Assembly (NCBI GenBank): GCA_902805885.1
Contig: CADCUM010000036.1
Coordinates: forward strand, 1 to 44,294
Source: an uncultured Nocardioides sp.
GTDB taxonomy: Bacteria; Actinomycetota; Actinomycetes; Propionibacteriales; Nocardioidaceae
Length of the DNA: 44,294 bases
Direction of reading: 5' to 3'
Shown here piece after piece: positions 31,127-40,012 of this stretch. The translations under genes and the position numbers were made by a program. Numbering within the stretch: the first letter of the stretch is position 1; each line of letters opens with the position of its first letter. A model generated the notes under the pieces. That model did no database searches. It was given only the letters and a program-made list of their open reading frames with translations, and had not been told where the DNA came from.

Positions 31127-33829
31127 GTGACCGACGTCGAGGCCGAGAAGACGCCGCCGCCCCGACACTGGGAGGCCGACGTCCTGCTGCGCGACGGCCG
31201 CACGGCCCACATCCGGCCGATGCGGGCGGACGACCGCGAGCTCCTGCGGGAGTTCTACGCCCGGGTCTCCGACCAGTCCAAGTACTACCGGTTCTTCTCG
31301 CCGATGCCGGAGCTGTCCGAGAAGGACCTGACCCGCTTCACGCAGGTCGACCACCGCACCCGCGTGGCCCTCATCCTGCTCGTCGCCGGGCAGATGATCG
31401 CGGTGGGCCGCTACGACGTCATCAAGCCGGGGCTGGCCGAGGTGGCCTTCCTCGTCGAGGACCGCCACCAGGGCCGGGGGATCGGTCAGCTGCTCCTCGA
31501 GCACCTCGCCCAGGCCGGGCGCGAGCGCGGGGTCGAGCAGTTCGTCGCCGAGGTGCTGCCCGACAACATCGCGATGATCCACACCTTCAAGGACGCCGGC
31601 TACCAGGTGCGCAGCACCTTCGAGGACGGCGTCATGGAGCTCGTCTTCCGGATCGACCCCACCGACACCGCGATGGGCGTCATGGAGCAGCGCGAGCACC
31701 GTGCGGAGTCGGCCTCCATCGAGCGCTTCTTCAAGCCGCGGTCGGTGGCGGTGATCGGCGCCAGCCGGCGCCAGGACACCATCGGCCGCGCGCTGGTGCG
31801 CAACCTCGTGCTCGGCGACTTCACGGGCCGCATCCACGTGGTCAACCCCAACGCCGGCTCGGTCTCGGGCATGCCGGCGTGGAACTCCGTCGGTGAGATC
31901 CCCGGCGAGGTCGACGTCGCCATCGTCGCGGTGCCGGCCGAGGCGGTGCAGGACGTCGTGCTCGACTGCGCGGCCAAGGGGGTGCACGGACTGGTGGTGG
32001 TGTCCTCGGGCTTCGCCGAGACGGGCGAGGAGGGACGGCTGCGCCAGCGGCGGCTCGTCGGGCTCTCCCGGTCCTACGGGCTCCGCCTGATCGGGCCCAA
32101 CGCCCTGGGCATCATCAACACCGACCCCGACGTCGCCCTCAACGCCTCGCTCTCCTCGGTCATGCCGCCGCGCGGGCGGGCCGGGTTCTTCTCGCAGTCC
32201 GGCGCGCTGGGCTCGGCGATCCTCGAGAAGGTCCAGAACCGCGGCCTCGGTCTCACGACGTTCGTCAGCGCGGGCAACCGCGCCGACGTCTCCGGCAACG
32301 ACCTGCTGCAGTACTGGGAGGAGGACGAGGCCACCGAGGTCGTGCTGCTCTACCTGGAGTCGATCGGCAACCCCCGCAAGTTCTCGCGGGTGGCCCGGCG
32401 GGTGAGCCGCCGCAAGCCGATCATCGCCGTGCGGTCCGGACGCAGCTCGCAGGGTGTGCCGATGGGTCACGCGGTCCGCAAGATCGCCGCCCCGGGGGAG
32501 GCCGTGGACGCGATGTTCCGCCAGGCGGGCATCATCCAGGTCGAGTCGCTGGAGGAGATGTTCGACGTCGCCCAGCTCGTCGCCCACCAGCCGCTGCCGC
32601 GCGGGCGGCGCGTGGCGATCGTCGGCAACTCCGACGCGCTCGGCCTGCTGGCCGCCGATGCCGCCCACTCGGTGGGGCTCGTGGTCAACAAGCAGGTCGC
32701 CCTCGGCGCCGACGCCACCGCCGACGACTTCGAGGACGCGCTCGACGCCGCGATCGACGACCCCGAGGTCGACGCCGTCGCGGCCATCTACATCCCTCCC
32801 CTCAACGTCACCGGCGAGGACGTCGCCAACGTGCTGGCGGCCGTGGGGGAGCAGTCGGACAAGCCGATCGTGTCGACGTTCCTCGGCACCGAGGGGGTCC
32901 CCGAGCTCCTGCGGGTCCCCGACGTCGCCGGCTCCAGCGCCGGCCGCGGCTCGGTGCCGTCGTACCCCGCCGTCGAGGCCGCGGTCCGCGCGCTCGCGCG
33001 CGTGGTCGAGTACGCCGTGTGGCTCCGCACGCCGGACGTGCCGGTCGAGGACCTCGGGCTGGTCCACCGGGAGGCGGCGCGGGCCCTGGTCAACGAGCTG
33101 CTCATGCACCACCCGGACGGCAGGGACCTCGACCACGACGAGCAGCGGCGGCTGCTGGCGGCGTACGGCATCGACCTGTGGGACACCCGGGCCGTCGAGA
33201 CCGAGGAGGAGGCGGTCGCCGCCGGGCACGAGCTCGGCTGGGACGTGGTCCTGAAGGCGACGGCCGACCACCTGCGCGACCGCCCGGACCTCGCCCACGT
33301 GTGGCGCAACATCGACACCGCCGAGGAGATGGCCGGCGCCTGGCGCAACCTCAACGCCATCATCACCGACCCGGGGCGGGCCGGGTTCGTGGTCCAGCGC
33401 AACGCACCCCCGGGCGTGCCGGTCGCGATCTCGAGCATGGAGGACCCGCTCTTCGGGCCGGTGATCTCCTTCGGCATCGGCGGTCCGCTCACCGAGCTGC
33501 TGGGGGACCGGTCCTACCGCATCCCCCCGCTGGCCGAGCACGACGCGCAGGACATGGTCCGCGAGATCAAGGCGTCGCCCCTGCTCTTCGGCTACCGGGG
33601 CAGTGAGATCGTCGACGTCGCCGAGATCGAGCGGCTCGTACGGCGCGTGGCCCAGCTCCAGCACGACCTGCCCCAGGTCCGTGCGCTGCAGCTGCCGCTC
33701 GTGCTCGCCGGCGCCACCGGCGCCGCCGTGCTCGGCGCCTCGGTGCGGGTCGAGCCCGTCCTGGACGCGCGCTCCGACTGGTTCGTGCGGCGGCTCAGCA
33801 CCCCGCCGGGCGACACCCTGCCCGACTGA
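31127..33829 (+). CDS. GNAT acetyltransferase fused to NDP-forming acyl-CoA ligase (Pat-like)
   Basis: 900 residues. The N-terminal GNAT domain (about 20-185) has [20 protein letters not shown] and the acetyl-CoA loop [20 protein letters not shown]. Then come a CoA-binding fold ([20 protein letters not shown], about 200-300), succinyl-CoA-ligase-like flavodoxin folds ([20 protein letters not shown], about 345-640) and an ATP-grasp part (from about 680; [20 protein letters not shown]). Proteins of this layout acetylate lysines of acyl-CoA synthetases. The ligase part may be regulatory: the active-site SHTG is GHAV here, though its His448 is kept. No cyclic-AMP domain is present. Leaderless start at GTG 31127; a hairpin follows the stop. 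Confidence 0.92.
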   Translation: MTDVEAEKTPPPRHWEADVLLRDGRTAHIRPMRADDRELLREFYARVSDQSKYYRFFSPMPELSEKDLTRFTQVDHRTRVALILLVAGQMIAVGRYDVIKPGLAEVAFLVEDRHQGRGIGQLLLEHLAQAGRERGVEQFVAEVLPDNIAMIHTFKDAGYQVRSTFEDGVMELVFRIDPTDTAMGVMEQREHRAESASIERFFKPRSVAVIGASRRQDTIGRALVRNLVLGDFTGRIHVVNPNAGSVSGMPAWNSVGEIPGEVDVAIVAVPAEAVQDVVLDCAAKGVHGLVVVSSGFAETGEEGRLRQRRLVGLSRSYGLRLIGPNALGIINTDPDVALNASLSSVMPPRGRAGFFSQSGALGSAILEKVQNRGLGLTTFVSAGNRADVSGNDLLQYWEEDEATEVVLLYLESIGNPRKFSRVARRVSRRKPIIAVRSGRSSQGVPMGHAVRKIAAPGEAVDAMFRQAGIIQVESLEEMFDVAQLVAHQPLPRGRRVAIVGNSDALGLLAADAAHSVGLVVNKQVALGADATADDFEDALDAAIDDPEVDAVAAIYIPPLNVTGEDVANVLAAVGEQSDKPIVSTFLGTEGVPELLRVPDVAGSSAGRGSVPSYPAVEAAVRALARVVEYAVWLRTPDVPVEDLGLVHREAARALVNELLMHHPDGRDLDHDEQRRLLAAYGIDLWDTRAVETEEEAVAAGHELGWDVVLKATADHLRDRPDLAHVWRNIDTAEEMAGAWRNLNAIITDPGRAGFVVQRNAPPGVPVAISSMEDPLFGPVISFGIGGPLTELLGDRSYRIPPLAEHDAQDMVREIKASPLLFGYRGSEIVDVAEIERLVRRVAQLQHDLPQVRALQLPLVLAGATGAAVLGASVRVEPVLDARSDWFVRRLSTPPGDTLPD

Positions 33830-33874
33830 CGGCCGGCCCGCCTGCCCGGGCGGGGATCGACGGGCTCCCCGCTA

Positions 33875-33890
33875 GGGGCCGACCGGCCCC
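33875..33890 (+). terminator. Hairpin after the Pat-like gene
   Basis: GGGGCC (33875-33880) and GGCCCC (33885-33890), loop GACC; no T-tract. Confidence 0.4.
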
Positions 33891-33895
33891 CGTGA

Positions 33896-33901
33896 CAGAC
33901 T
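33896..33901 (+). promoter_or_regulatory. -10-like hexamer of the DUF5998 gene
   Basis: CAGACT ends 7 nt before ATG 33909. Confidence 0.45.
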
Positions 33902-33908
33902 GCCCGGC

Positions 33909-34490
33909 ATGCGCAGCAAGACCCCTGACGCGGACGTGTCCCGCGAGCTCCGCACGGCGATCCACCGCACCGGCTACTACCCCGAGGTGGTGGCCGACGG
34001 AGTCTTCGCCGCGGCCGGCGGGGAGGACGTGGTGTCCTACTTCGTCCACCACGAGACGACGTTCGACCACGAGGAGGTGCGCCGCCACCTCACCGTCCTG
34101 CTCCTCACCCCGACCCGGCTGGTGATCGCGCACACCGACGAGCACCCGGGCGACGACCTGCTGCCCGAGCCCTACACCTCCACCACCACGGAGGCCGTCG
34201 TGCTCAGCGCGATCCGCACCCTCGTCGTCACCCGCATGGTGGCCAACCCCACCTCCGGCACGAAGCCGCCCGCCGAGGCGGTGCTGACCCTCGGCTGGGG
34301 CGGGGTGAGCCGGGTCGACCTCGAGCCCGCCGGCTGCTCCGACCCCGAGTGCGACGCCGACCACGGCTACACCGGCACGTTCGCCGGCGAGGACTACAAC
34401 CTGCGGGTCTCCGCCGCGGCCGAGGGTGGCGACGCCGTCGCGCGCCTCCTCGCGTTCGCCGACGCCCTGTCCGGGCGGACGCGCGGGTGA
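33909..34490 (+). CDS. DUF5998 family protein
   Basis: 193 residues with the family look: ELRTAIHRTGYYPEVVADGV, HHETTFDHEEVRRHLTVLLL, RLVIAHTDEHPGDD, the Thr-rich YTSTTTEAVVLSAIRTLVVT and GWGGVSRVDLEPAGCSDPEC. The CSDPECDADHGYTG turn carries two Cys and could bind a metal. It is cytoplasmic, with no known function; orthologues are conserved in streptomycetes in the same neighbourhood as sepH and hemH (from memory). ATG 33909 follows a -10-like CAGACT. Its stop overlaps the next gene by GTGA, so DUF5998 and the phosphodiesterase are coupled. Confidence 0.75.
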   Translation: MRSKTPDADVSRELRTAIHRTGYYPEVVADGVFAAAGGEDVVSYFVHHETTFDHEEVRRHLTVLLLTPTRLVIAHTDEHPGDDLLPEPYTSTTTEAVVLSAIRTLVVTRMVANPTSGTKPPAEAVLTLGWGGVSRVDLEPAGCSDPECDADHGYTGTFAGEDYNLRVSAAAEGGDAVARLLAFADALSGRTRG

Positions 34491-35692
34491 GCACCCCCGC
34501 CCCGGTGCTGGCGTCGTCGCAGCCACCGCCGCCCTTCACCGAGCCGGCGTACGGCGAGCGGTCGCTGGCCGACGTCGTCCCGGCCGTCGCCCGCGCCCTG
34601 GGGGCGCCGCTCGGGTCGTCGGCCGCGTCGTCGGCCGGGTCGTCGGCCGGGTCGTCGGCCGGGCACGAGGCGCCGGGGCTCGAGCTCCCGGAGGCGCCGT
34701 CGTACGTCGTCTTCCTCGTCGACGGGATGGGCGCCGAGCTGCTGCGACGCCACGGGCACGCGGCGCCGTACCTCTCCTCGCTGCTGGTGAGCGGCGCGAC
34801 GGGCACCGCCGGTGTGCCGTCGACGACCGCCACCTCGCTGACGTCCCTCGGCACCGGCCTGCCCCCGGGCGCCCACGGCCTCGTCGGGTTCACCGCACGC
34901 GTCCCCGGCACCGGCCGGCTGATGAACCACCTCTCGTGGGACAAGCGGGTCGACCCGCTCGAGTGGCAGCCGCACCCCACGGCCTTCGGGCGGCTCGCCT
35001 CCGCGGGCGTCCACGTGACCTCGGTCAACAAGCGCGAGTTCGACGGCTCCGGCCTGACCGTCGCGTCCCAGCGCGGGGCGACGTACGTCGGGGCCGACCG
35101 CGTGGGGGAGCGGATCGCTGCGGTGGTCGCGTCCGCGCGGAACGAGCCGTCGCTGACCTACGTCTACGACCCCGACCTCGACTGGACCGGCCACAAGTTC
35201 GGCGTCGCCTCGACCCAGTGGCTCCAGCAGCTCGCGATGGTCGACGCCCAGGCCGAGCAGCTCCGCGAGGTGCTGCCCTCGGCGACCCGCCTGCTGGTCG
35301 TGGCGGACCACGGGATGGTCGACAGCCCCGACGACGCCCGCGTCGACGTCGACGACGTGCCCGGCATGCGCGACGGCGTGGCCCTGATCGGTGGCGAGGC
35401 CCGCTTCCGCCACCTCTACTGCGCCGCGGGTGCGGTGGACGACGTGGCTGCCACGTGGCGGTCGGTCCTCGGTGTCCGCGCCACCGTGCTGACGCGCGAG
35501 GCAGCGGTCGACCGCGGCTGGTTCGGCGCCGTCGACCCCGGGGTGCTGCCCCGGCTGGGTGACGTCATGGTCGCCTGCCACGCCGACGCGGCGATCGTCT
35601 CCACCGCCGACTTCCCCTACGAGAAGACCCTCGTCGGGCTGCACGGGTCGCTCACCGCGACGGAGATGACGATCCCGATCCTCGTCGGCTGA
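34487..35692 (+). CDS. Alkaline phosphatase superfamily phosphodiesterase / nucleotide pyrophosphatase
   Basis: 401 residues. Metal and nucleophile sites of the NPP-type fold are visible: YVVFLVDGMGAELLRRHG with the first Asp, VPSTTATSLTSLGTGLPPG with the nucleophile Thr, YDPDLDWTGHKFG and LLVVADHGMVDSP with Asp-His pairs, and HGSLTATEMTIPILV with the last His. Substrate unknown; relatives cleave phosphodiester or pyrophosphate bonds. There is no signal peptide, so it should be cytoplasmic. GTG 34487 overlaps the DUF5998 stop. A GSSA/ASSA linker (residues 43-58) is coded by a 12-bp tandem repeat. It ends 7 bp from the convergent thymidine kinase. Confidence 0.88.
   Translation: MSTPAPVLASSQPPPPFTEPAYGERSLADVVPAVARALGAPLGSSAASSAGSSAGSSAGHEAPGLELPEAPSYVVFLVDGMGAELLRRHGHAAPYLSSLLVSGATGTAGVPSTTATSLTSLGTGLPPGAHGLVGFTARVPGTGRLMNHLSWDKRVDPLEWQPHPTAFGRLASAGVHVTSVNKREFDGSGLTVASQRGATYVGADRVGERIAAVVASARNEPSLTYVYDPDLDWTGHKFGVASTQWLQQLAMVDAQAEQLREVLPSATRLLVVADHGMVDSPDDARVDVDDVPGMRDGVALIGGEARFRHLYCAAGAVDDVAATWRSVLGVRATVLTREAAVDRGWFGAVDPGVLPRLGDVMVACHADAAIVSTADFPYEKTLVGLHGSLTATEMTIPILVG
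34613..34660 (+). repeat. Four 12-bp in-frame tandem units
   Basis: GGGTCGTCGGCC three times and GCGTCGTCGGCC once (second unit), coding GSSA or ASSA. It lies in a linker before the catalytic domain, where unit number can vary without loss of frame. Confidence 0.9.
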
Positions 35693-35699
35693 GGGCGGC

Positions 35700-36365
35700 T
35701 CAGCCGAAGGGGAGCGGCTCGGGCGCCAGCGAGACGGCCTTGGCCCGCGCCGCTGTGAGGCGGCGACGGTGGTGCTGGCGGCACAGCACCTCGTAGGCGA
35801 CGTCGACGGCCTCACCGGGCACGTGGGGCTCGCCGGACTCCACGTCGCCGACCACGATGACCTCGCCCTCGGTGACCATGACGCCGTCCTCGGTCCGGGC
35901 GTTGTGGGTGGCCCGCTTGCCGCACCAGCACAGCGCCTCGACCTGCAGGACGTTCATCCGGTCGGCCAGCTCGACCAGGCGGGCGCTCCCCTCGAACAGC
36001 GCCGTCCGGAAGTCGGTGAGGATGCCGAAGGCGAAGACGTCGATCTGGAGCTCGTCGACGACCTTCGCCAGCTGGTCGACCTGGTCGCGCGTGTAGAACT
36101 GGGCCTCGTCACAGATCAGGTAGTCGATCCGGGCGCCCTGGGTCAGCGACGTGACGACGTAGCTCCAGAAGTCGAAGGCGCGGTCGACCTCCAGCGCGTC
36201 GTGGGTGAGGCCCAGGCGGCTCGAGAGCACCGCCGCGCCCGCCCGGTCCTGGGTGGTGAAGATCCGTCCGACCCGGCCGCGCGCGGCGTGGTTGTGGTTG
36301 GTCTGGAGCGCGAGCGTCGACTTGCCCGAGTCCATCGTGCCCGTGAAGAAGTGCAGTTCAGCCAT
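35700..36365 (-). CDS. tdk: Thymidine kinase (type II)
   Basis: 221 residues. The P-loop FFTGTMDSGKSTLALQ opens the protein; LICDEAQFYTRDQVDQLA is the Walker B/TK signature and FGILTDFRTALFEGSARLVE the lasso-region motif. The zinc ligands are in ALCWCGKRATHNAR and VLCRQHHRRR (the first pair is C-x-C, a variant seen in actinomycetes). It phosphorylates thymidine and deoxyuridine in the salvage pathway. ATG 36365 gives the exact family start. It is divergent from the sulfurtransferase gene and convergent with the phosphodiesterase gene. Confidence 0.96.
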   Translation of the reverse strand: MAELHFFTGTMDSGKSTLALQTNHNHAARGRVGRIFTTQDRAGAAVLSSRLGLTHDALEVDRAFDFWSYVVTSLTQGARIDYLICDEAQFYTRDQVDQLAKVVDELQIDVFAFGILTDFRTALFEGSARLVELADRMNVLQVEALCWCGKRATHNARTEDGVMVTEGEVIVVGDVESGEPHVPGEAVDVAYEVLCRQHHRRRLTAARAKAVSLAPEPLPFG

Positions 36366-36420
36366 GTCGGGGGTGATCCTGTCACGTCCCCGGCCCGGTC
36401 CCGTCGCCAGAGCGCGGTCG

Positions 36421-36426
36421 TAGGGT
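36421..36426 (+). promoter_or_regulatory. -10 hexamer of the sulfurtransferase gene
   Basis: TAGGGT ends 7 nt before ATG 36434, favouring that start over the in-frame GTG at 36425, which lies inside the hexamer. Confidence 0.65.
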
Positions 36427-36433
36427 GGCGCCC

Positions 36434-37255
36434 ATGACCAGCACCCCGCTCACGACCCCCGACGAGCTCGCCGCGGTCCTCGACGTGGTCACCGTGCTCG
36501 ACGTGCGGTACGCCGTGGGCGGCCCGCCGGGCGAGGAGGCCTTCCGCCAGGGCCACGTGCCCGGTGCGAGGTACGTCGACCTCGACACCGACCTCGCCGA
36601 CCCGCCCGGGAAGGGCGGCCGCCACCCGTTGCCCCACGAGGAGCGCTTCGAGGTGGCCATGCGCCGCGCCGGGGTCTCCCACGACCGGCCGGTCGTGGTG
36701 TACGACGACTGGCAGGGCCGTGCGGCCGCCCGCGCGTGGTGGCTGCTGCGACACCACGGCCACCGCGACGTCCGGGTCCTCGACGGCGGGTGGTCGGCGT
36801 GGCAGGCGGCCGGGCAGCCCCTCGAGACGGGACCGACGGCGCCCCGCGACGGCGACTTCACCGTGGCCACCGACAAGGCCATGCCCGTGGTGGAGGCCGA
36901 CCGGGTGCCGGCGGTCGGGGTGCTCATCGACGCGCGGGCGCCGGAGCGCTACGCGGGGGAGACCGAGCCGTTGGACCCCGTCGCCGGTCACATCCCCGGA
37001 GCCGTCAACGTGCCGACCACGGCCAACCTCGACGAGCACGGCCGGTTCCGTCCGGCCGAGCAGCTGCAGGAGGTCTACGCGGCGGTCGGTGCCCGACCCG
37101 GCGCCGACGTGGCGGCGTACTGCGGCTCGGGGGTGACGGCGGCGCACGACCTGTTGGCGATGGAGCTGGCCGGCATCACGGCCGCGCTCTACCCCGGGAG
37201 CTGGAGCGGCTGGATCACCGACCCGGACCGGCCGGTGGAGCGCTCACAAGGCTGA
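36434..37255 (+). CDS. Two-domain thiosulfate/3-mercaptopyruvate sulfurtransferase (rhodanese)
   Basis: 273 residues, two rhodanese domains. The first (1-130) has VTVLDVRYAVGG, FRQGHVPGARYVDLDTDL and YDDWQGRAAARA, where Asp replaces the active Cys, so it is structural. The second (150-270) has VLIDARAPERYAGE, HIPGAVNVPTTANLDEHGRF and the active loop AYCGSGVTAAHDLLAMELAG, with the catalytic Cys. It passes sulfur from thiosulfate or mercaptopyruvate to cyanide or thiols. The CGSGVTA loop favours the mercaptopyruvate type. Its 3' end overlaps the convergent MOSC gene by 12 bp. Confidence 0.95.
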   Translation: MTSTPLTTPDELAAVLDVVTVLDVRYAVGGPPGEEAFRQGHVPGARYVDLDTDLADPPGKGGRHPLPHEERFEVAMRRAGVSHDRPVVVYDDWQGRAAARAWWLLRHHGHRDVRVLDGGWSAWQAAGQPLETGPTAPRDGDFTVATDKAMPVVEADRVPAVGVLIDARAPERYAGETEPLDPVAGHIPGAVNVPTTANLDEHGRFRPAEQLQEVYAAVGARPGADVAAYCGSGVTAAHDLLAMELAGITAALYPGSWSGWITDPDRPVERSQG

Positions 37256-38083
37256 GACCGGGTCGCCGACCGTCACCGTGCCGGTGGTGACCGGCACCAG
37301 GTGGAGGGCGAAGAGGGTCGTCCCGTCCGGGGAACGGCGGTGCCGGGCGAGCGTGCGGATGGGCTCCGGACCGGTCACCAGCGTCTCCGGGTGGATCGTG
37401 GTCACCATGCAGCGGTCGACCGGCTTGCCGCGCCGGAGCACGACCTCACCGACGGTCAGCGTGTGCCAGTCGTCCTCGGCGAACGCCTCGCCGCCGTCGA
37501 CGACGAGGTTGGGCCGGAACCGCTCCATCGGCAGCGGGGTGGGCGGCTCGTCCCCCCGCTCCACGGCGGCCTCGGCGACCCAGTCCTGGAGCCGGCGCAA
37601 CGACGCCGCGTTGGCGACGGTGACCGGGAACGAGTCGGGGAACGTGGCGTGGTCGCCGGGCCGGGAGAACCCCGGCTGGAGGCTCCGCCTCGTCGGGTCG
37701 TCGCACCACACCAGCCGGACGTCGTCGCGACCGAGGACCCGGGCCAGCCACGCGTCGGCCTCGGGGCCGGCCGGCACCCCTGCCAGGTCGAGCGAGAACA
37801 GCCGGACCGGCACGGGTGCGCCCGTGGGCCGGGTGACGTCGAGGTCCTCGTGGCCGTCCGCCCGCAGGCGCAGTGCCTCCGGGACGGTCGGGTCGGTGGC
37901 CGGGGTGTCGGCCAGCACGTGGAACAGACGACGCGCCTCCCGTGCGGACACCAGGACGCCGTCGGCGTCCACGACCATCCAGGACCGGTCGTCGACCAAC
38001 CCGTGCGGGCGGACGGCCGCGGAGGTGACGGGCCGGATCGCCGCTGACTTCAGGGGGTGGACGTTGATCGCGGTCAGCTGCAC
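37244..38083 (-). CDS. MOSC domain protein (molybdenum cofactor sulfurase C-terminal type)
   Basis: 279 residues. MQLTAINVHPLKSAAIRPVT and HGLVDDRSWMVVDADGVLVS form the N-terminal beta-barrel (MOSC_N), followed by the MOSC core with MERFRPNLVVDGGEAFAEDD and VLRRGKPVDRCMVTTIHPET, whose Cys is the expected ligand for molybdenum or cofactor sulfur. Members handle Mo-cofactor sulfuration or N-hydroxylated base reduction (YcbX/mARC type). GTG 38083 starts 2 bp after the sepH stop, so it is probably co-transcribed with sepH. The sulfurtransferase gene on the other strand shares its last 12 bp. Confidence 0.93.
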   Translation of the reverse strand: MQLTAINVHPLKSAAIRPVTSAAVRPHGLVDDRSWMVVDADGVLVSAREARRLFHVLADTPATDPTVPEALRLRADGHEDLDVTRPTGAPVPVRLFSLDLAGVPAGPEADAWLARVLGRDDVRLVWCDDPTRRSLQPGFSRPGDHATFPDSFPVTVANAASLRRLQDWVAEAAVERGDEPPTPLPMERFRPNLVVDGGEAFAEDDWHTLTVGEVVLRRGKPVDRCMVTTIHPETLVTGPEPIRTLARHRRSPDGTTLFALHLVPVTTGTVTVGDPVSAL

Positions 38084-38085
38084 CC

Positions 38086-39156
38086 TCAGTCGCCCTTGCC
38101 GCCACCGAACATGATCTCGTCCCAGCTCGGCACCGAGGCACGGCCCCGGCGCTTCGAGGTCCGCTTGGGAGCCTCCTCGGCCGGCTCGGTCGTCCCCTGC
38201 TCGGTGGTCCCCTGCTCGGCGGTCTCCTGGTCCGTCGGTCCCGCGTCTGTCGGTCCCGGGTCTGACGGCCCCGTGTCGGCGGTCCCTGCGGGGCCCTGCC
38301 CGGTGGCCGGGTCGGCGGGCGCCGGGGCAGGGGCGTCGACCGTGTCGTCCGCCGCGTGCCGAGGGTCGCGGAGGGTCTCGCCGACCTCGCCGAGGTCGCG
38401 CGCCGTCCCGCTGGGTCCGACCTCGGCGGCCGGGTCGCCGTCGTCGGCGAGCATCTCGATGGTGTCGGCCCCCAGCGGCAGCTCGTCGGCGGGTACGGCG
38501 TTGAGCCGGCGCTGCCGGACGGCGGCGAGGTCGTCGCCGTCGTCGGCGGGGACCGGGCCCGCGGCACCTGCCGTCGGCCCGTCACCGACCAGCCAGTGGG
38601 CGTCGTCGTCGTCCACGGTGACGTAGTTGCCCCGCGCGTCGAAGGAGAAGGTCGCCGAGCCCGTGCGCCCGCCCGCGGCGTACGCCCCGGTGAGGGTCCA
38701 GCGGCCGTCGTCCCGGCGCCAGGCGTCCCACTCCACCGAGGCGGGGTCGACGTCGTGGGCGCGGAGCTGGGCCGCCACGGCCTCGCCGAGGGTGCGCGCG
38801 CCGGACTCGCCGCTGCGGCGGCGCACCGACGAGAGCTGGGCGCGCTGCACGACGTGGGCGCGCTCGGCGAGGACCGGGGCGGCGAACGCCATGATCTTCT
38901 CGACCGACGTGCCGGCCGCGTGGGCCACCGCCTCGGGGGTCTCGCCCGCGCGGATGCGGGTCTGGATGTCGCGGGGACGAAGTGTTGATTCCATCGGGAT
39001 CTCCAACTGGCCGGATCGGTCGGTGCCCGTGCCGTCGGCACGCAGGGCCTTCCGGAGACGCGGGTCGACGGCCAGGGTGTGCTCCTGGCCGGCCTCGTCC
39101 ACCAGGACCAGACGTCCGGCACCGTCGCTGCGTCCTGAGAACGACAGCTGGCCCAT
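38086..39156 (-). CDS. sepH: Septation protein SepH
   Basis: 356 residues. The DUF3071 domain (LVLVDEAGQEHTLAVDPRLR, then STLRPRDIQTRIRAGETPEA with a helix-turn-helix, VEKIMAFAAPVLAERAHVVQ) is the known FtsZ-binding region. A long Pro/Thr/Asp-rich disordered linker (about 190-335) follows, and the end has the diagnostic basic block KRTSKRRGRASVPSWDEIMF and GGGKGD. SepH stimulates assembly of FtsZ filaments at the division site in actinomycetes. ATG 39156 has GGAG and AGGAC elements in front. The linker contains a Thr-rich imperfect repeat (TEQGTTEQGTTE). Confidence 0.95.
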   Translation of the reverse strand: MGQLSFSGRSDGAGRLVLVDEAGQEHTLAVDPRLRKALRADGTGTDRSGQLEIPMESTLRPRDIQTRIRAGETPEAVAHAAGTSVEKIMAFAAPVLAERAHVVQRAQLSSVRRRSGESGARTLGEAVAAQLRAHDVDPASVEWDAWRRDDGRWTLTGAYAAGGRTGSATFSFDARGNYVTVDDDDAHWLVGDGPTAGAAGPVPADDGDDLAAVRQRRLNAVPADELPLGADTIEMLADDGDPAAEVGPSGTARDLGEVGETLRDPRHAADDTVDAPAPAPADPATGQGPAGTADTGPSDPGPTDAGPTDQETAEQGTTEQGTTEPAEEAPKRTSKRRGRASVPSWDEIMFGGGKGD

Positions 39157-39239
39157 GTCCTGTCCTGCTCCTCGTGTGACGGCGTGATGTGACGGGGTGG
39201 TCCGACGGGGTCGTCCCGCCGGAGGTGTCCGGTCCGCCG

Positions 39240-39245
39240 AGCCTA
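39240..39245 (-). promoter_or_regulatory. -10 hexamer of sepH
   Basis: TAGGCT on the minus strand about 84 nt before ATG 39156, giving a leader with a real ribosome binding site. A spaced GTGACGG repeat lies in the leader (39176-39198). Confidence 0.45.
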
Positions 39246-39317
39246 CGCCAGCGCCCGGCGCGCCACCCGTCTCCTCCGCGGCGCGCCACGGGTTGGTGCG
39301 GACGCGGCCGGGCGCCC

Positions 39318-39323
39318 TAGCCT
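39318..39323 (+). promoter_or_regulatory. -10 hexamer of the TRIC-family gene
   Basis: TAGCCT ends 7 nt before GTG 39331 with no ribosome binding site. Confidence 0.65.
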
Positions 39324-39330
39324 GCGGTGC

Positions 39331-39966
39331 GTGCCGCCGTCCGAGCCAGCCGTGTTCCTGGTCGTCCTCGACCTGGCCGGCATCTTCGTCTTCGCGGTCA
39401 CCGGAGCCCTCGTGGCCGTGCGCAAGAACCTCGACGTCTTCGCCGCGCTGGTGCTCGCCGGTGTCACCGGGCTGGGCGGCGGCTTCATCCGCGACGTCCT
39501 CATCGGTGCCACCCCGCCCGCCGCGCTGGCCGACTGGCGCTACCTCCTCGTGCCGGTCGGCGCGGGGCTGGTGACGTTCTTCTTCCACTCCATGGTGGGT
39601 CGCCTGGAGCGGGTGGTCACGGTGCTGGACGCCTGCGGGCTGGCCCTCTTCTGCGTGACGGGTGCCCTGAAGGCGGTGTCGTACGGGCTGGGGCCGGTGC
39701 CCGCGGCTCTGCTCGGCATGCTCACGGGCATCGGCGGCGGGATCCTGCGCGACGTCCTCGCGGGGCGGGTCCCGGTGATCTTCGACGGCGTCCTCTACGC
39801 CACGCCGGCCCTGGCCGGTGCCGCGGTGGCCGTCGTCCTGGACCGGGCCGGGCTGCCGGTCGAGGTGGCCGCCACGGCAGGGTTCGTGACCTGCGTGGGC
39901 TGGCGGCTCCTCGCGCTGCTGCGCGGCTGGCGAGCGCCGATGCCGCGCGGACCCGCGAGCGTCTGA
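39331..39966 (+). CDS. TRIC-like cation channel family protein (UPF0126)
   Basis: 211 residues, about seven hydrophobic helices made of two homologous halves. Each half has the diagnostic block: LAGVTGLGGGFIRDVLIG in the first and GMLTGIGGGILRDVLAG in the second, with an ALVAVRKNLDVFA / GALKAVSYGLGPV counterpart before it. The family forms trimeric potassium-permeable channels or, in other members, glycine-related transporters; substrate is not assignable from this sequence. GTG 39331 is chosen because TAGCCT ends 7 nt before it. It is convergent with the oxidase gene across a 7-bp-stem hairpin. Confidence 0.93.
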   Translation: MPPSEPAVFLVVLDLAGIFVFAVTGALVAVRKNLDVFAALVLAGVTGLGGGFIRDVLIGATPPAALADWRYLLVPVGAGLVTFFFHSMVGRLERVVTVLDACGLALFCVTGALKAVSYGLGPVPAALLGMLTGIGGGILRDVLAGRVPVIFDGVLYATPALAGAAVAVVLDRAGLPVEVAATAGFVTCVGWRLLALLRGWRAPMPRGPASV

Positions 39967-39990
39967 GCGTCCCGGTCGCGGCGTCCCGGT

Positions 39991-40011
39991 CGCGGCGGCT
40001 CGGTCGCCGCG
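39991..40011. terminator. Bidirectional hairpin between TRIC and oxidase genes
   Basis: CGCGGCG (39991-39997) and CGCCGCG (40005-40011), 7-nt loop. A tandem GCGTCCCGGTCGCG (39967-39994) stands just before it. Confidence 0.45.
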
Positions 40012-40012
40012 C

